From assembly GCF_025398175.1 (NCBI RefSeq), contig NZ_CP099735.1:1860001-1924000 (forward strand): a DNA stretch of 64,000 bases, read 5' to 3'. This document shows positions 17,671-26,291 of the stretch, one piece after another (within the stretch, counting starts at the first letter, position 1; every line of letters starts with the position of its first letter). Origin of the DNA: Photobacterium sp. TY1-4 (GTDB taxonomy: Bacteria; Pseudomonadota; Gammaproteobacteria; Enterobacterales; Vibrionaceae). The position numbers were made by a program, and so were the translations under genes. The notes under the pieces are model-generated. The model ran no database searches. It had not been told where the DNA came from and saw only the letters and a program-made list of their open reading frames with translations.

Positions 17671-18609
17671 TCAGGCAGTTGTATCTTGCGGCGCAGCTTT
17701 CGAATCCTGACGTTTGGACCAGTATCCGGCCAGTACAGAGCCGGAAATGTTGTGCCAGATGGAGAAGATCGTGCCGGGCACTGCGGCTGCCGGGGTAAAG
17801 AACTTCATCGCCAGTGCCGTGGCCAGGCCTGAGTTTTGCAGTCCCACTTCCAGCGCAATGGTCCGGCAGACTTTTTCTTCAAACTTCAGCAAACGGCAGG
17901 CGACATACCCGCACAGCAAGCCCAATCCGTTATGCAGCATCACAGCCAGAGCGACCAGCGGCCCGATGCGGCTGAGATTGTCGGCATTGAGGGCAACCAC
18001 GATGGCAATAATCAGCACAATAGCCGCCATGGAGAGCAGGGGCAGCAGAGGCTGGATTTTATCGACTTGTTTGCGTGCCAGGGTATTGATCACCAGCCCG
18101 AGAATGACCGGGGCGAAGACAATTTTAACCAGGCTGAACAACATGGCGCCGGTTGGGACATCGACACTTTGTCCGACGAGCAATGCAACCAGCAGTGGTG
18201 TCAGCACCACGCCGAGCAGGGTTGAAATGGCGGTCATGGAGATTGAGAGTGCGACATCGCCTTTGGCAAGAAATGCCATCACGTTGGATGCGGTGCCACC
18301 GGCCACACTGCCGACCAGCACCATGCCCACCGTCAGTTCAGTGCTCAAGCCCATGATGGAACTGATCAGCAAAGCGGCTAGCGGCATGATCCCAAACTGG
18401 AGGAGCACGCCAACACCAACAGCGACCTTATGCTTGAGTACATTGGAGAAGTCTTTGGGTGACAGCGTCACACCCATGGCCAGCATGATCACCGTCAGCA
18501 GGGGCACGATCTGGCTTTTGAGATCGATAAACAAAGCGGGCTGCAAAAAAGCACAAAGTGAAAAGGCAATAGCCCACAGCGGAAATAGCTGCGTAATGCG
18601 TTCTATCAT
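17671..18609 (-). CDS. Bile acid:sodium symporter (BASS) family carrier
   Basis: A 312-residue integral membrane protein with about nine to ten transmembrane segments. BASS family signatures are GGTASNVMAFLAKGDVALS and the EVGLQNSGLATALA stretch, which contribute to the two sodium sites. Family members take up bile acids, pantothenate or small organic acids (such as pyruvate or sulfonates) with sodium. The downstream LysR may regulate it, but substrate and control are not evident. A weak AAGGAT-like site precedes the ATG. Confidence 0.9.
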   Translation of the reverse strand: MIERITQLFPLWAIAFSLCAFLQPALFIDLKSQIVPLLTVIMLAMGVTLSPKDFSNVLKHKVAVGVGVLLQFGIMPLAALLISSIMGLSTELTVGMVLVGSVAGGTASNVMAFLAKGDVALSISMTAISTLLGVVLTPLLVALLVGQSVDVPTGAMLFSLVKIVFAPVILGLVINTLARKQVDKIQPLLPLLSMAAIVLIIAIVVALNADNLSRIGPLVALAVMLHNGLGLLCGYVACRLLKFEEKVCRTIALEVGLQNSGLATALAMKFFTPAAAVPGTIFSIWHNISGSVLAGYWSKRQDSKAAPQDTTA

Positions 18610-18825
18610 GGTTCATCCTTGAGTATTGAATTTTAAAAGAATATTCCACAGGCCGGGCCAAAATCATAGCGGTAAAGGGGAATAAGCGATGATGTGCTGA
18701 AAAGCGTTTGACCGTACTGATAGCCCGCTGATTTTGTTACTGATGACGTTGTAATTCTCTGAATTTCAACAAACGGGTGAAGTCATTGAACCGGAGGAGG
18801 GGGAAATGCAAGGCCGGTTTTAACC

Positions 18826-18845
18826 AGCCAGCCGAGAGGCTGGCT
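18826..18845 (-). terminator. Weak hairpin downstream of the gntR gene
   Basis: An 8-bp stem (AGCCAGCC / GGCTGGCT) with a GAGA loop lies 40 bases past the gntR stop. It lacks a real T tract. Confidence 0.35.
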
Positions 18846-18884
18846 TATGAAATGAAGCGTGGCAGCAGACAGCGCTCCCGGTAC

Positions 18885-19544
18885 CTACTTGCCTTGTTTC
18901 TGCTGATCCAGCAGGCCGATGATATCTTCGGCGGAGACTTCAATGTGGCGTTTGAGCAGCGCGCAGGCCGCTTCGGTGTTGCGCTCACGGCACAGCACCA
19001 GCAGCTCCCGGTGTTCGGCTTCTGCTTTGGCAACACCGGCAGTATGGAGTAGTTGGATGCGGATATAGCGATCGGACTGGGTATTGAGCTGAGTGATCAG
19101 CTGCATGGTTTCCGGACGGTTGGCCGGAGTGTACAGGGCTTTGTGAAACGCGAAGTTGTAATTGCTCCAGTGATCGACCCGGCTGCCGGTATTTAAGATC
19201 GTTTCGTACTCCTGCAAAATAGCTTCGGCGGCATCTAAGTCGGCATCTGACATCAGGGGAATGGCGTGGGCCAGCATGTGGCACTCCAGCAATACCCGAA
19301 GCTCAAACAGTTCTCGGATCTTGTCGGTCGAAAGCTCGGTGGCAAACGCGCCTTTATGGGCGTGGAACTCGAGGAGTCCTTCAGACTCCAGGGTCAGCAG
19401 GGCCTCACGTACGGGGATACGGCTTACATCAAATTCTTTTGCCAGCGCGTCCTGACGCAGCGGATCGCCGCCTTTGATTTCACCCCGGAGGATTTTGTCA
19501 CGGATCGCATCGGCAACATATTGGGTACGTGTTTTGGGCTGCAA
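18885..19544 (-). CDS. GntR-family (FCD) regulator of the hydroxyproline locus
   Basis: About 219 residues: an N-terminal winged helix (YVADAIRDKILRGEIKGGDPLRQDALAKEFDVSRIPVREAL) and a C-terminal FCD helical effector domain. I chose TTG 19544 because an AAAAGGAG site lies five bases upstream. The alternative ATG 19583 falls inside an 8-bp hairpin (arms CGGCCGCC and GGCGGCCG, 19574-19593) and has no ribosome site. It follows the epimerase gene on the same strand and probably represses both sides of the locus through the palindrome at 20729-20750. Confidence 0.87.
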   Translation of the reverse strand: MQPKTRTQYVADAIRDKILRGEIKGGDPLRQDALAKEFDVSRIPVREALLTLESEGLLEFHAHKGAFATELSTDKIRELFELRVLLECHMLAHAIPLMSDADLDAAEAILQEYETILNTGSRVDHWSNYNFAFHKALYTPANRPETMQLITQLNTQSDRYIRIQLLHTAGVAKAEAEHRELLVLCRERNTEAACALLKRHIEVSAEDIIGLLDQQKQGK

Positions 19545-19601
19545 GGTAACTCCTTTTATCTTTCTTCTTGGTTCGGCCGCCATCAGGCGGCCGGATTTAT
19601 T

Positions 19602-20603
19602 TTACTTTACTTCAAAGCCATACGCATAGGGATCTTCGCTGTCAACCCAGATGGTATTGTGGCCGGTGACGCGCGCCCAGCCCTGAACACTCGGCATGAT
19701 GGCATCATAATCCCCCACTTTGGTCATGGATTCAACTCGGCCCTCAAACAGGCTGCCGATGATACTTTCATGGACGAAATCCTCGCCGACGCCTAAGCGG
19801 CCGCGGGCCACCCACTGGGCCATACGGGCGCTGGTCCCGGTGCCGCACGGCGAACGGTCGATGGCGCGATCGCCGTAGAACACCGCATTGCGCGCATGGG
19901 CACCCGGCTGAGTCGGGGTACCGGTCCAGAGCACATGACTGGCGCCGCGCACGGTCGGATCGTCCGGGTGAACACAGTCGACCACCTGGTTGATGGCTTC
20001 CCGGACTTTCGGCGAATAGTGCAACACCTGGTCGGCACTGAAGTGCTCCAGACCCGGGAAGTTCTGCTGCGGCTCGATGATGGTGTAGTAGTTGCCGCCA
20101 TAGGAGACGTCGACAGTCAGCTCGCCGAGCCCTTCGACGTCAATCACCACGTCCCGGTGAGCGAGGTAGCTGGCAACGTTATAGATCCGCACTTTTTCGA
20201 CTTTATTGCCGTTTTGCTGGTAGTCGATCCGAATCTGCCCGGCCGGGACATCCAGGATCAGGCGTCCGGGCGTTTTCGGTTGCAGGATCCCGTGTTCAAT
20301 CGCACTGGTGACGGTGCCGATGGTGCCGTGACCGCACATCGGCAGGCAGCCGCTGGTCTCAATAAACAGGATCGATGCATCGGCGTTGTCACTGCACGGC
20401 GGATAAATGATCGAGCCGGACATCATGGAGTGGCCGCGCGGTTCAAACATCAGGGCGCGGCGGATCCAGTCATGGTGCTCCAGGAAGTCCTGACGCTTCT
20501 CACTCATGGTATTGCCTTTCAGACTGGGGTAACCACCGGCGACCAGTCGGACCGGATTGCCACAGGTGTGCGCATCAATACAAAAAAAAGTTCCTTCACG
20601 CAT
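19602..20603 (-). CDS. 4-hydroxyproline 2-epimerase (proline racemase family)
   Basis: A 333-residue proline racemase superfamily enzyme. Both catalytic cysteines are present: C90 in MCGHGTIG and C253 in SPCGTGTSAR, which argues for an epimerase rather than a dehydratase (dehydratases usually replace the first with Thr or Ser). It should convert trans-4-hydroxy-L-proline to cis-4-hydroxy-D-proline, the first step of the pathway completed by the genes across the divergent promoter. ATG 20603 has an AAGGAG site. The symbol hypF-like is avoided because naming varies between species. Confidence 0.93.
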   Translation of the reverse strand: MREGTFFCIDAHTCGNPVRLVAGGYPSLKGNTMSEKRQDFLEHHDWIRRALMFEPRGHSMMSGSIIYPPCSDNADASILFIETSGCLPMCGHGTIGTVTSAIEHGILQPKTPGRLILDVPAGQIRIDYQQNGNKVEKVRIYNVASYLAHRDVVIDVEGLGELTVDVSYGGNYYTIIEPQQNFPGLEHFSADQVLHYSPKVREAINQVVDCVHPDDPTVRGASHVLWTGTPTQPGAHARNAVFYGDRAIDRSPCGTGTSARMAQWVARGRLGVGEDFVHESIIGSLFEGRVESMTKVGDYDAIMPSVQGWARVTGHNTIWVDSEDPYAYGFEVK

Positions 20604-20728
20604 CGTTTCTATCTCCTTGAATTATTGAAGTTTTGCTCTGCTGTTGTGTTCGTTTGATCTGCGCTTTGGTTCGATCCTGATCACAAAACAATCGAAAAGC
20701 GCTGGCTGAATGAACAACACCTCTCTAG

Positions 20729-20750
20729 TGTATATTGTATACAATATACA
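20729..20750. promoter_or_regulatory. Perfect 22-bp GntR operator
   Basis: TGTATATTGTA followed by its exact complement TACAATATACA. The ATTGTATACAAT core is the kind of site bound by FCD-type GntR regulators. It lies in the divergent promoter between the epimerase and dehydrogenase genes. Confidence 0.85.
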
Positions 20751-20781
20751 TGCTCGCGAAATTCATGGGATGAGATCACAA

Positions 20782-22035
20782 ATGGAAAAGATGGATCACG
20801 ACATTGCGATTATCGGTGCCGGCATTATCGGCTGCGCCTGTGCCTACCGGCTGCAACAGGCCGGGTTTCGGGTGGTGCTGCTTGATAAGGAAGCGCCGGG
20901 GCAGGGCGCTTCATTCGGTAATGCAGGCCATATTGCCACCGAGCAAATCATGCCCTTGGCGAACCCGCAGATGCTGACTCAGATCCCGAGCATGTTATTG
21001 GATCCGCTGGGCCCGTTGCGGATCGATTGGCGTTATTTCCCCCGCCTGATGCCCTGGATGCTCAAGCTGGTGGCGAACATGCGCGCCGAGGCGCAGCAGC
21101 GCAGTCGGGCAGGGCTGATCCAGCTCAACCAGGCCAGTCTGGCCGCCTGGAAACAGCTGCTGGCAGACATGGGTGGCGAGGATTTAATGCAACATCAGGG
21201 CTCATTGCTGGTATTCGAACAGGCGAAAACCGGCGAGGCGCTGAACCAGTTTGCCAGAACCCTGGCCGCCAATGGGGTGGCAGTGAATCCGCTGACGAAG
21301 CAGGCGCTGCACCAGCAGGTGCCCGGCCTTGCTGAAGGGGTGATTGGCGCGCTGGATTTTCCCGAAACCAGCCATGTGATTGACCCGCATCGTCTGGTAA
21401 TCCGGTTGATGGCCGCCGCACGTGAGCTTGGGATGACCTATCGCCAGCAGGAAGTGACCGGCGGATTTGTCACCGATCAGGGCGTGGAACTGACCACCCC
21501 CCAAGGTCCGGTGCGGGCATCGCGGGTGCTGGTGGCTGCCGGGGCGTTCAGTCAGTCACTAGTCTATCAGCTCACCGATGTCCACATTCCGCTGGATACC
21601 GAGCGTGGGTATCACCTGATGCTACCGAAAGAAGCCGATCGCATCCCGGTGGCAGTCTCCTCGGCTGAGCGGCGTTTCATCATGACGCCGATGCAAGGCG
21701 GACTTCGCCTGGCAGGAACTGTGGAATTCGCCGGATTGGATCGTCCGGCCAACATGGCGCGCGCCCACCGTCTGGCCGATCTGGGCGATGCCCTGTTTGA
21801 ACATTCGCTGGATCTGGCCGGGGCGATGCCCTGGATGGGCTGCCGACCTTCGTTGCCGGATTCGCTGCCAATCATTGATGCGGTCGGGCCGGAGCAGCGG
21901 GTCTTGCTGGCGCTGGGCCATCATCACCTTGGCCTGACCCAGGCGGCGATCACCGCGCAGCTGATCACTGAATTGGCCCGACAGCAGACGCCGGGACTGG
22001 ATCTCAGTGCGTACCGACTGAGCCGTTTCCACTAA
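20782..22035 (+). CDS. FAD-dependent D-amino-acid (cis-4-hydroxy-D-proline) dehydrogenase, DadA-like
   Basis: About 417 residues. The N-terminus shows an FAD-binding GAGIIG loop (DHDIAIIGAGIIGCACAYRL), and the C-terminus the GCRPSLPDSLPIIDAV and HHHLGLTQA segments of the DadA/glycine oxidase group. In this context it should oxidise cis-4-hydroxy-D-proline to 1-pyrroline-4-hydroxy-2-carboxylate. The start is unsure: ATG 20770, 20782 or 20791 are all in frame without a strong ribosome site. The annotated longer frame would run through the operator palindrome and is rejected. Confidence 0.88.
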   Translation: MEKMDHDIAIIGAGIIGCACAYRLQQAGFRVVLLDKEAPGQGASFGNAGHIATEQIMPLANPQMLTQIPSMLLDPLGPLRIDWRYFPRLMPWMLKLVANMRAEAQQRSRAGLIQLNQASLAAWKQLLADMGGEDLMQHQGSLLVFEQAKTGEALNQFARTLAANGVAVNPLTKQALHQQVPGLAEGVIGALDFPETSHVIDPHRLVIRLMAAARELGMTYRQQEVTGGFVTDQGVELTTPQGPVRASRVLVAAGAFSQSLVYQLTDVHIPLDTERGYHLMLPKEADRIPVAVSSAERRFIMTPMQGGLRLAGTVEFAGLDRPANMARAHRLADLGDALFEHSLDLAGAMPWMGCRPSLPDSLPIIDAVGPEQRVLLALGHHHLGLTQAAITAQLITELARQQTPGLDLSAYRLSRFH

Positions 22036-22179
22036 TTCATGTCGTTGCTACCAGATCCCTTGTGAAGGCTCCGATTGTTGTAATCGGGGAGTACAGGGGC
22101 ACCGGGCGCAGGACAGATGTCACGCTAAAAAATAACAGAGCAAACCAATGACGTATTCATCAACAAAAGGAAGAGAGTT

Positions 22180-23616
22180 ATGAGCACGAATCCGAGTGCT
22201 GTCCGGTTACCGACCAGCATGGAAGTGGTCGGCCTGATGGCGGGCTTTATTGCCATTATGTTTTTGTTTATCAATGTCCTGTCGCTGCCGATCCAGCTGG
22301 CGTTATTTGCCTCCTGGTTCCTGGTGATGGGCCTCGGGTTACGGCTCGGGCAAACCTACCATGCGATGCAAACCGGGTTGATCAAGGGGATCCATAACGG
22401 GATGGAAGCGGTGCTGATCCTGATCACCGTTGGTGCCCTGATTGGCTCATGGATTGCCGGCGGGATTGTCCCCAGCATCATTTACTACGGCCTGAACGTG
22501 ATGAGCCCGAATATCTTTCTGGCCGCAGCGTTCGTGATTTGTGCCATGACCTCGCTGTCGACCGGTACCTCGTTCGGTACGGCAGGGACCGCCGGGATCG
22601 CGATGATCGGGATTGGCCACAGCTTCGGGATCCCGCTGCCGCTGGTCGCCGGTGCAGTGATCAGTGGTGCTTATGTCGGCGATAAGATGTCGCCGTTGTC
22701 GGATACCACGGTGATGACGGCGTCGCTGTGTAAGGTGGATCTGATCGATCACATTAAATCCATGATGTATGTCAGCGGTCCGGCCTGTGTGATTGCCTTC
22801 ACGATGTTCCTTTTGGTGGGCTTTTTCTATGTCGACGGCAATGTTGATACCAGCCGTGCGGATGCGGCGATGCTGGCGCTGGAGCAACACTTTACGATTT
22901 CCCCTTGGCTGCTGCTGCCTGCGGTGATTGTGATTTTGCTGCTGTCACGCCGGATGCCGTCGATTCCGGTGATCACCTTCGGGGCAGTGCTCGGCATTAT
23001 CTGTGCCGTGGTCGCGCAGGACATGCCGACCCTGGATGCGGTGCGTACTGTGTATGTCGGCAACGCGATGTCATCTGAGGTCGATTTCCTCAACACCTTG
23101 CTCAACCGCGGCGGCATCCTGTCGATGCTGGAAGTGATTGCCCTGATCCTGTTCGCCCTCGGCCTTGGCGGCTTGATGGAGCAAATCGGGATTTTGCAGG
23201 TGATTTGTAACCGCTTCCTGACCTGGGCTAACAATGCCGGTCGCCTGACACTGTCGACTTTGCTGGGCGGTTTCTTCGGCAACTTTTTCGGCGGCGCGGC
23301 GTATGTCTCGCTGATCACTGCCAGCACGATCACGGAGAAAAACTACGATCAGCAGGGCATCGATCGCCGGGTGTTGTCCCGCAATACCGAAGCCGGCGGC
23401 ACGGTCACCACGCCGATGGTGCCCTGGTCTGACGGCGGCGTCTTTATGGCAACGACCCTGGGCGTGTCGACCCTCGGTTACCTGCCGTTCCTCTGGTACC
23501 ACTTCCTGGTCCTCGGAATTTCCCTTTTCTACGGCTACGCCAATATTGCGATTTGGCGGACATCGTCTGTAGCTGACGAAGCCGATTCACTGACGAAAGC
23601 CGAAGCGACTTCATAA
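22180..23616 (+). CDS. NhaC-family sodium antiporter, probable hydroxyproline carrier
   Basis: A 478-residue membrane protein with about eleven transmembrane segments of the NhaC family. Typical stretches are TSLSTGTSFGTAGTAGIAM and SGAYVGDKMSPLSDTTVMTA, which form the ion-binding core. Family members exchange sodium for protons or for organic acids (MleN malate/lactate is an example). It sits between the dehydrogenase and deaminase genes of the hydroxyproline operon, so it may be the uptake system. That role is inferred from position only. Confidence 0.9.
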   Translation: MSTNPSAVRLPTSMEVVGLMAGFIAIMFLFINVLSLPIQLALFASWFLVMGLGLRLGQTYHAMQTGLIKGIHNGMEAVLILITVGALIGSWIAGGIVPSIIYYGLNVMSPNIFLAAAFVICAMTSLSTGTSFGTAGTAGIAMIGIGHSFGIPLPLVAGAVISGAYVGDKMSPLSDTTVMTASLCKVDLIDHIKSMMYVSGPACVIAFTMFLLVGFFYVDGNVDTSRADAAMLALEQHFTISPWLLLPAVIVILLLSRRMPSIPVITFGAVLGIICAVVAQDMPTLDAVRTVYVGNAMSSEVDFLNTLLNRGGILSMLEVIALILFALGLGGLMEQIGILQVICNRFLTWANNAGRLTLSTLLGGFFGNFFGGAAYVSLITASTITEKNYDQQGIDRRVLSRNTEAGGTVTTPMVPWSDGGVFMATTLGVSTLGYLPFLWYHFLVLGISLFYGYANIAIWRTSSVADEADSLTKAEATS

Positions 23617-23703
23617 GTCGGCGGCCATCAAAATATTTCATTTTACTGCGTACATTACATCAGGGCCGGTCAGACGTCCGGCCCGCATTTCAAGGAGAGC
23701 GTT

Positions 23704-24579
23704 ATGAAACTCGACGGTATTTTTGTTCCTGTCGTTACCCCGTTTACGGATGACAACCAAGTCAATTTTGAAGCCCTGGGCAAGCTGCTGGACTGGCAAA
23801 TTGAAGCCGGTGTGGCGGGGATTGTCGCCTGCGGCACCACCGGGGAATATTATGCCTTCAGTGATGAAGAGCGGACGCAGGTCCTGACGTTTATCGCCGA
23901 GCATGTCGGAGATCGCGCGCAGCTGATTGCCGGGGTGAACGATACCCACACTCAGGGCTCGATCAACAAAGCGCAGCAGGCCAAAGCGCTGGGCTATCAG
24001 GGCCTGATGCTGGCCCCGCCGATTTACTGCCTGCCACAGCAAAGTGAGATCATCACTCACTATCAGACGGTCAGCCGTAAGGTCGGCCTGCCGATCATCA
24101 TGTATAACTTCCCGGCTCGCTCCGGGGTGGAAATTGAAGTGGATAGCGTGATTGAGCTGAGCCGCGATCCGAACATTGTCGGGATCAAAGAGAGCAGCGG
24201 TGACTTCACTCGGGCGCTGTCACTGATCAATGCGGACCTGGATGATTTCGTCGTGGTGTGTGGCTCGGACGATCAGGGCGCGGATTACCTGTTTTGGGGC
24301 GTACGCGCCTGGATCGGCGGGGCGGCGAACTACCTGCCGGAAGCCCATGTCCAGATGCTCGATTCTGCCCGTGTCGGTGATTATAACGCCCTACGCGCCA
24401 TCATGACCAAGTTGCTGCCGGTGATCCAGAATCAGGAATCAGCGGACTATAACCAGAAGGCTAAGCTGGCGCTGATCCATCGCGGCCAGGACGTGGGCCC
24501 AATCCGTGCGCCATTGCAGCCGATCAGCCAAACCGATCAGGACGCCTTTCTTCACCTGCTGGATGCGGCACTGCAATAG
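23704..24579 (+). CDS. DapA-family 1-pyrroline-4-hydroxy-2-carboxylate deaminase
   Basis: A 291-residue DHDPS/NAL superfamily lyase. It shows the GTTGE substrate-binding loop at 44-48, the catalytic Y134 in MYNFPAR and the Schiff-base K162 in GIKESSGD. In the hydroxyproline pathway this family member deaminates and dehydrates 1-pyrroline-4-hydroxy-2-carboxylate to 2-oxoglutarate semialdehyde. Its neighbours supply the preceding and following steps, which supports this over dihydrodipicolinate synthase. An AAGGAG site precedes the ATG. It is nine bases before the dehydrogenase gene. Confidence 0.92.
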   Translation: MKLDGIFVPVVTPFTDDNQVNFEALGKLLDWQIEAGVAGIVACGTTGEYYAFSDEERTQVLTFIAEHVGDRAQLIAGVNDTHTQGSINKAQQAKALGYQGLMLAPPIYCLPQQSEIITHYQTVSRKVGLPIIMYNFPARSGVEIEVDSVIELSRDPNIVGIKESSGDFTRALSLINADLDDFVVVCGSDDQGADYLFWGVRAWIGGAANYLPEAHVQMLDSARVGDYNALRAIMTKLLPVIQNQESADYNQKAKLALIHRGQDVGPIRAPLQPISQTDQDAFLHLLDAALQ

Positions 24580-24588
24580 GAGATCACC

Positions 24589-26094
24589 ATGACAGTAACG
24601 TTTACAAAAGCGAAAGAGCAGGTTTTTCAGGCCGCCAAGCAGGGTGAGTTGTTTGCCGGATGTTTGATCCCCGGCTTGTCCGAGGCCGCGTTGGCGGAGA
24701 TCGGCACGCTGGAGACGTACAGTCCGTATGACGGTCAGGTGATTGGCCGGATCCAAGCAGCAGGTGAGGCGCAAGTAAACGCCGCGGTGACGGCGGCCCG
24801 GAGCAGTTTTGAATCCGGTGAGTGGTCAGCGATGCCGCTGGGCGATCGCAAGGCGATTTTGCAGCGCTGGATCGCATTGATGAGCGAACACGCGGAAGAG
24901 CTGGCGGCGCTGGATTGTGTCGATGCCGGTAAGCCGATCACCGAATGTCTGAACACCGACATTCCGGAAACCCTCCACACCTTCACCTGGTATACCGAAG
25001 CGATCGATAAAGTGTTCGGCCGCATTGCGCCAACCAATACCGATACTCTGGGGCTGATTGTCAAAGAGCCGATTGGCGTTGTCGGGGCCGTCCTGCCCTG
25101 GAATTTCCCGGCCCAGATGTTTGCCTGGAAAGTGGCCCCGGCGCTGACGGCGGGCAACTCGGTGGTGGTGAAACCTGCCGAGCAGACCAGCCTCAGTGCC
25201 TATCGTATGGTGCAACTGGCACATCAGGCCGGGGTCCCGCAAGGGGCGCTGACTTTGGTGACCGGATTGGGCGAAGCGGTCGGTCAGCCGCTGGGACTGC
25301 ACCCGGATGTCGATGTGGTGTCGTTTACCGGCAGCACCGAAGTCGGCCGTCTGTTCCTGCAATACTCGGCCCAGAGTAACCTCAAGGAAATCGTGCTGGA
25401 GTGCGGCGGCAAGAGTCCGCAGGTGATTTTCGACGATGTTTACAGCCTGGATGAGATTGTCGATGACGTGCTGAATGCTGCGTTCTGGAACATGAGTGAG
25501 AACTGCAGCTGTGGCTCGCGCCTGTTGGTTCATACCAGCATCAAAGATGCGCTGCTGGAGAAACTCAAAGCCGGTCTGAGCCAGTGGCAACTGGGGGATC
25601 CGCAAGACCCACAGGTCAGCATCGGGCCGATGATTGAGCCGGCGCATTTTGACAAGGTCCGCAGCTACCTTGAGCGTACTCAGGCAGATGGCGCAATGTT
25701 GGTTCATGGTGGCGGGACGCCGGAACTCGGCGCAGGGTTGTTTGTCGAGCCGACCATTTTCGACAACGTGACGCCGGACATGGCGTTGTTCTGTGAAGAG
25801 GTGTTCGGGCCCATTCTGGCGGTCACCACCTTTGACAGCGAAGCGGAAGCGATCCGTCTGGCGAATGCAGGTAACTACGGCCTGGCGGCATCCCTGTATA
25901 CGTCCGATATCCGCCGGGCACACCGGGTGTCGCGTCAGCTGAAAGCCGGAACGGTTTCGGTCAACTGCTTCAGCGAAGGGGATATCACCACACCGTTCGG
26001 CGGCTATAAGCAGTCCGGGTTTGGTGGCCGGGATAACGGGCTGGAAGCCTTTGATCAGTATCTGCAGACCAAGACCATCTGGTTGCAGAATTAA
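24589..26094 (+). CDS. 2-Oxoglutarate semialdehyde dehydrogenase (ALDH family)
   Basis: A 501-residue aldehyde dehydrogenase. Visible residues are E271 in LECGGKSP (general base), C306 in the ENCSCGSR active-site loop, and the FTGSTEVGR cofactor motif. In context it should oxidise 2-oxoglutarate semialdehyde to 2-oxoglutarate with NAD(P), the last step of hydroxyproline catabolism. By sequence it resembles the PuuC-like and gamma-aminobutyraldehyde groups, so the substrate rests on neighbours. It ends the operon, followed by a strong terminator. Confidence 0.92.
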   Translation: MTVTFTKAKEQVFQAAKQGELFAGCLIPGLSEAALAEIGTLETYSPYDGQVIGRIQAAGEAQVNAAVTAARSSFESGEWSAMPLGDRKAILQRWIALMSEHAEELAALDCVDAGKPITECLNTDIPETLHTFTWYTEAIDKVFGRIAPTNTDTLGLIVKEPIGVVGAVLPWNFPAQMFAWKVAPALTAGNSVVVKPAEQTSLSAYRMVQLAHQAGVPQGALTLVTGLGEAVGQPLGLHPDVDVVSFTGSTEVGRLFLQYSAQSNLKEIVLECGGKSPQVIFDDVYSLDEIVDDVLNAAFWNMSENCSCGSRLLVHTSIKDALLEKLKAGLSQWQLGDPQDPQVSIGPMIEPAHFDKVRSYLERTQADGAMLVHGGGTPELGAGLFVEPTIFDNVTPDMALFCEEVFGPILAVTTFDSEAEAIRLANAGNYGLAASLYTSDIRRAHRVSRQLKAGTVSVNCFSEGDITTPFGGYKQSGFGGRDNGLEAFDQYLQTKTIWLQN

Positions 26095-26239
26095 CCCCTG
26101 ACTGAGCTTGGGATCAGCATCCGGTTCATGATAAGCAGAGCTTCCGCGCCAGGGATGGCGCGGTAGAGCACCACGGATGGTTTCTGCGTTCATGAACTGA
26201 TTGAAGGCCTGATTGAGTTCTTGTTTTACACTCACGGTG

Positions 26240-26275
26240 ACGGTTTGGTATGTATGGGGTACCAAACCGTTTTTT
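26240..26275 (+). terminator. Terminator after the hydroxyproline operon, just before modF
   Basis: A perfect 11-bp stem (ACGGTTTGGTA / TACCAAACCGT) with a nine-base loop and a TTTTTT run. It ends 16 bases before the modF-like start codon, so any modF transcript from farther upstream must read through it. Confidence 0.9.
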
Positions 26276-26291
26276 CATAAGGAAATGAAAC

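Noticed and set aside
22068..22090. Hairpin CCGATT-GTTGT-AATCGG before the NhaC-type gene
   Set aside because: The stem is short and there is no T tract; it might be a processing site but is not clear enough to call.
23660..23690. GGGCCGG/CCGGCCC hairpin before the DapA-like gene
   Set aside because: It lacks a T tract and lies in an operon gap, so a terminator is unlikely.
24826..26265. 479-residue minus-strand open frame
   Set aside because: It is a shadow of the aldehyde dehydrogenase gene, whose catalytic motifs are clear on the plus strand.
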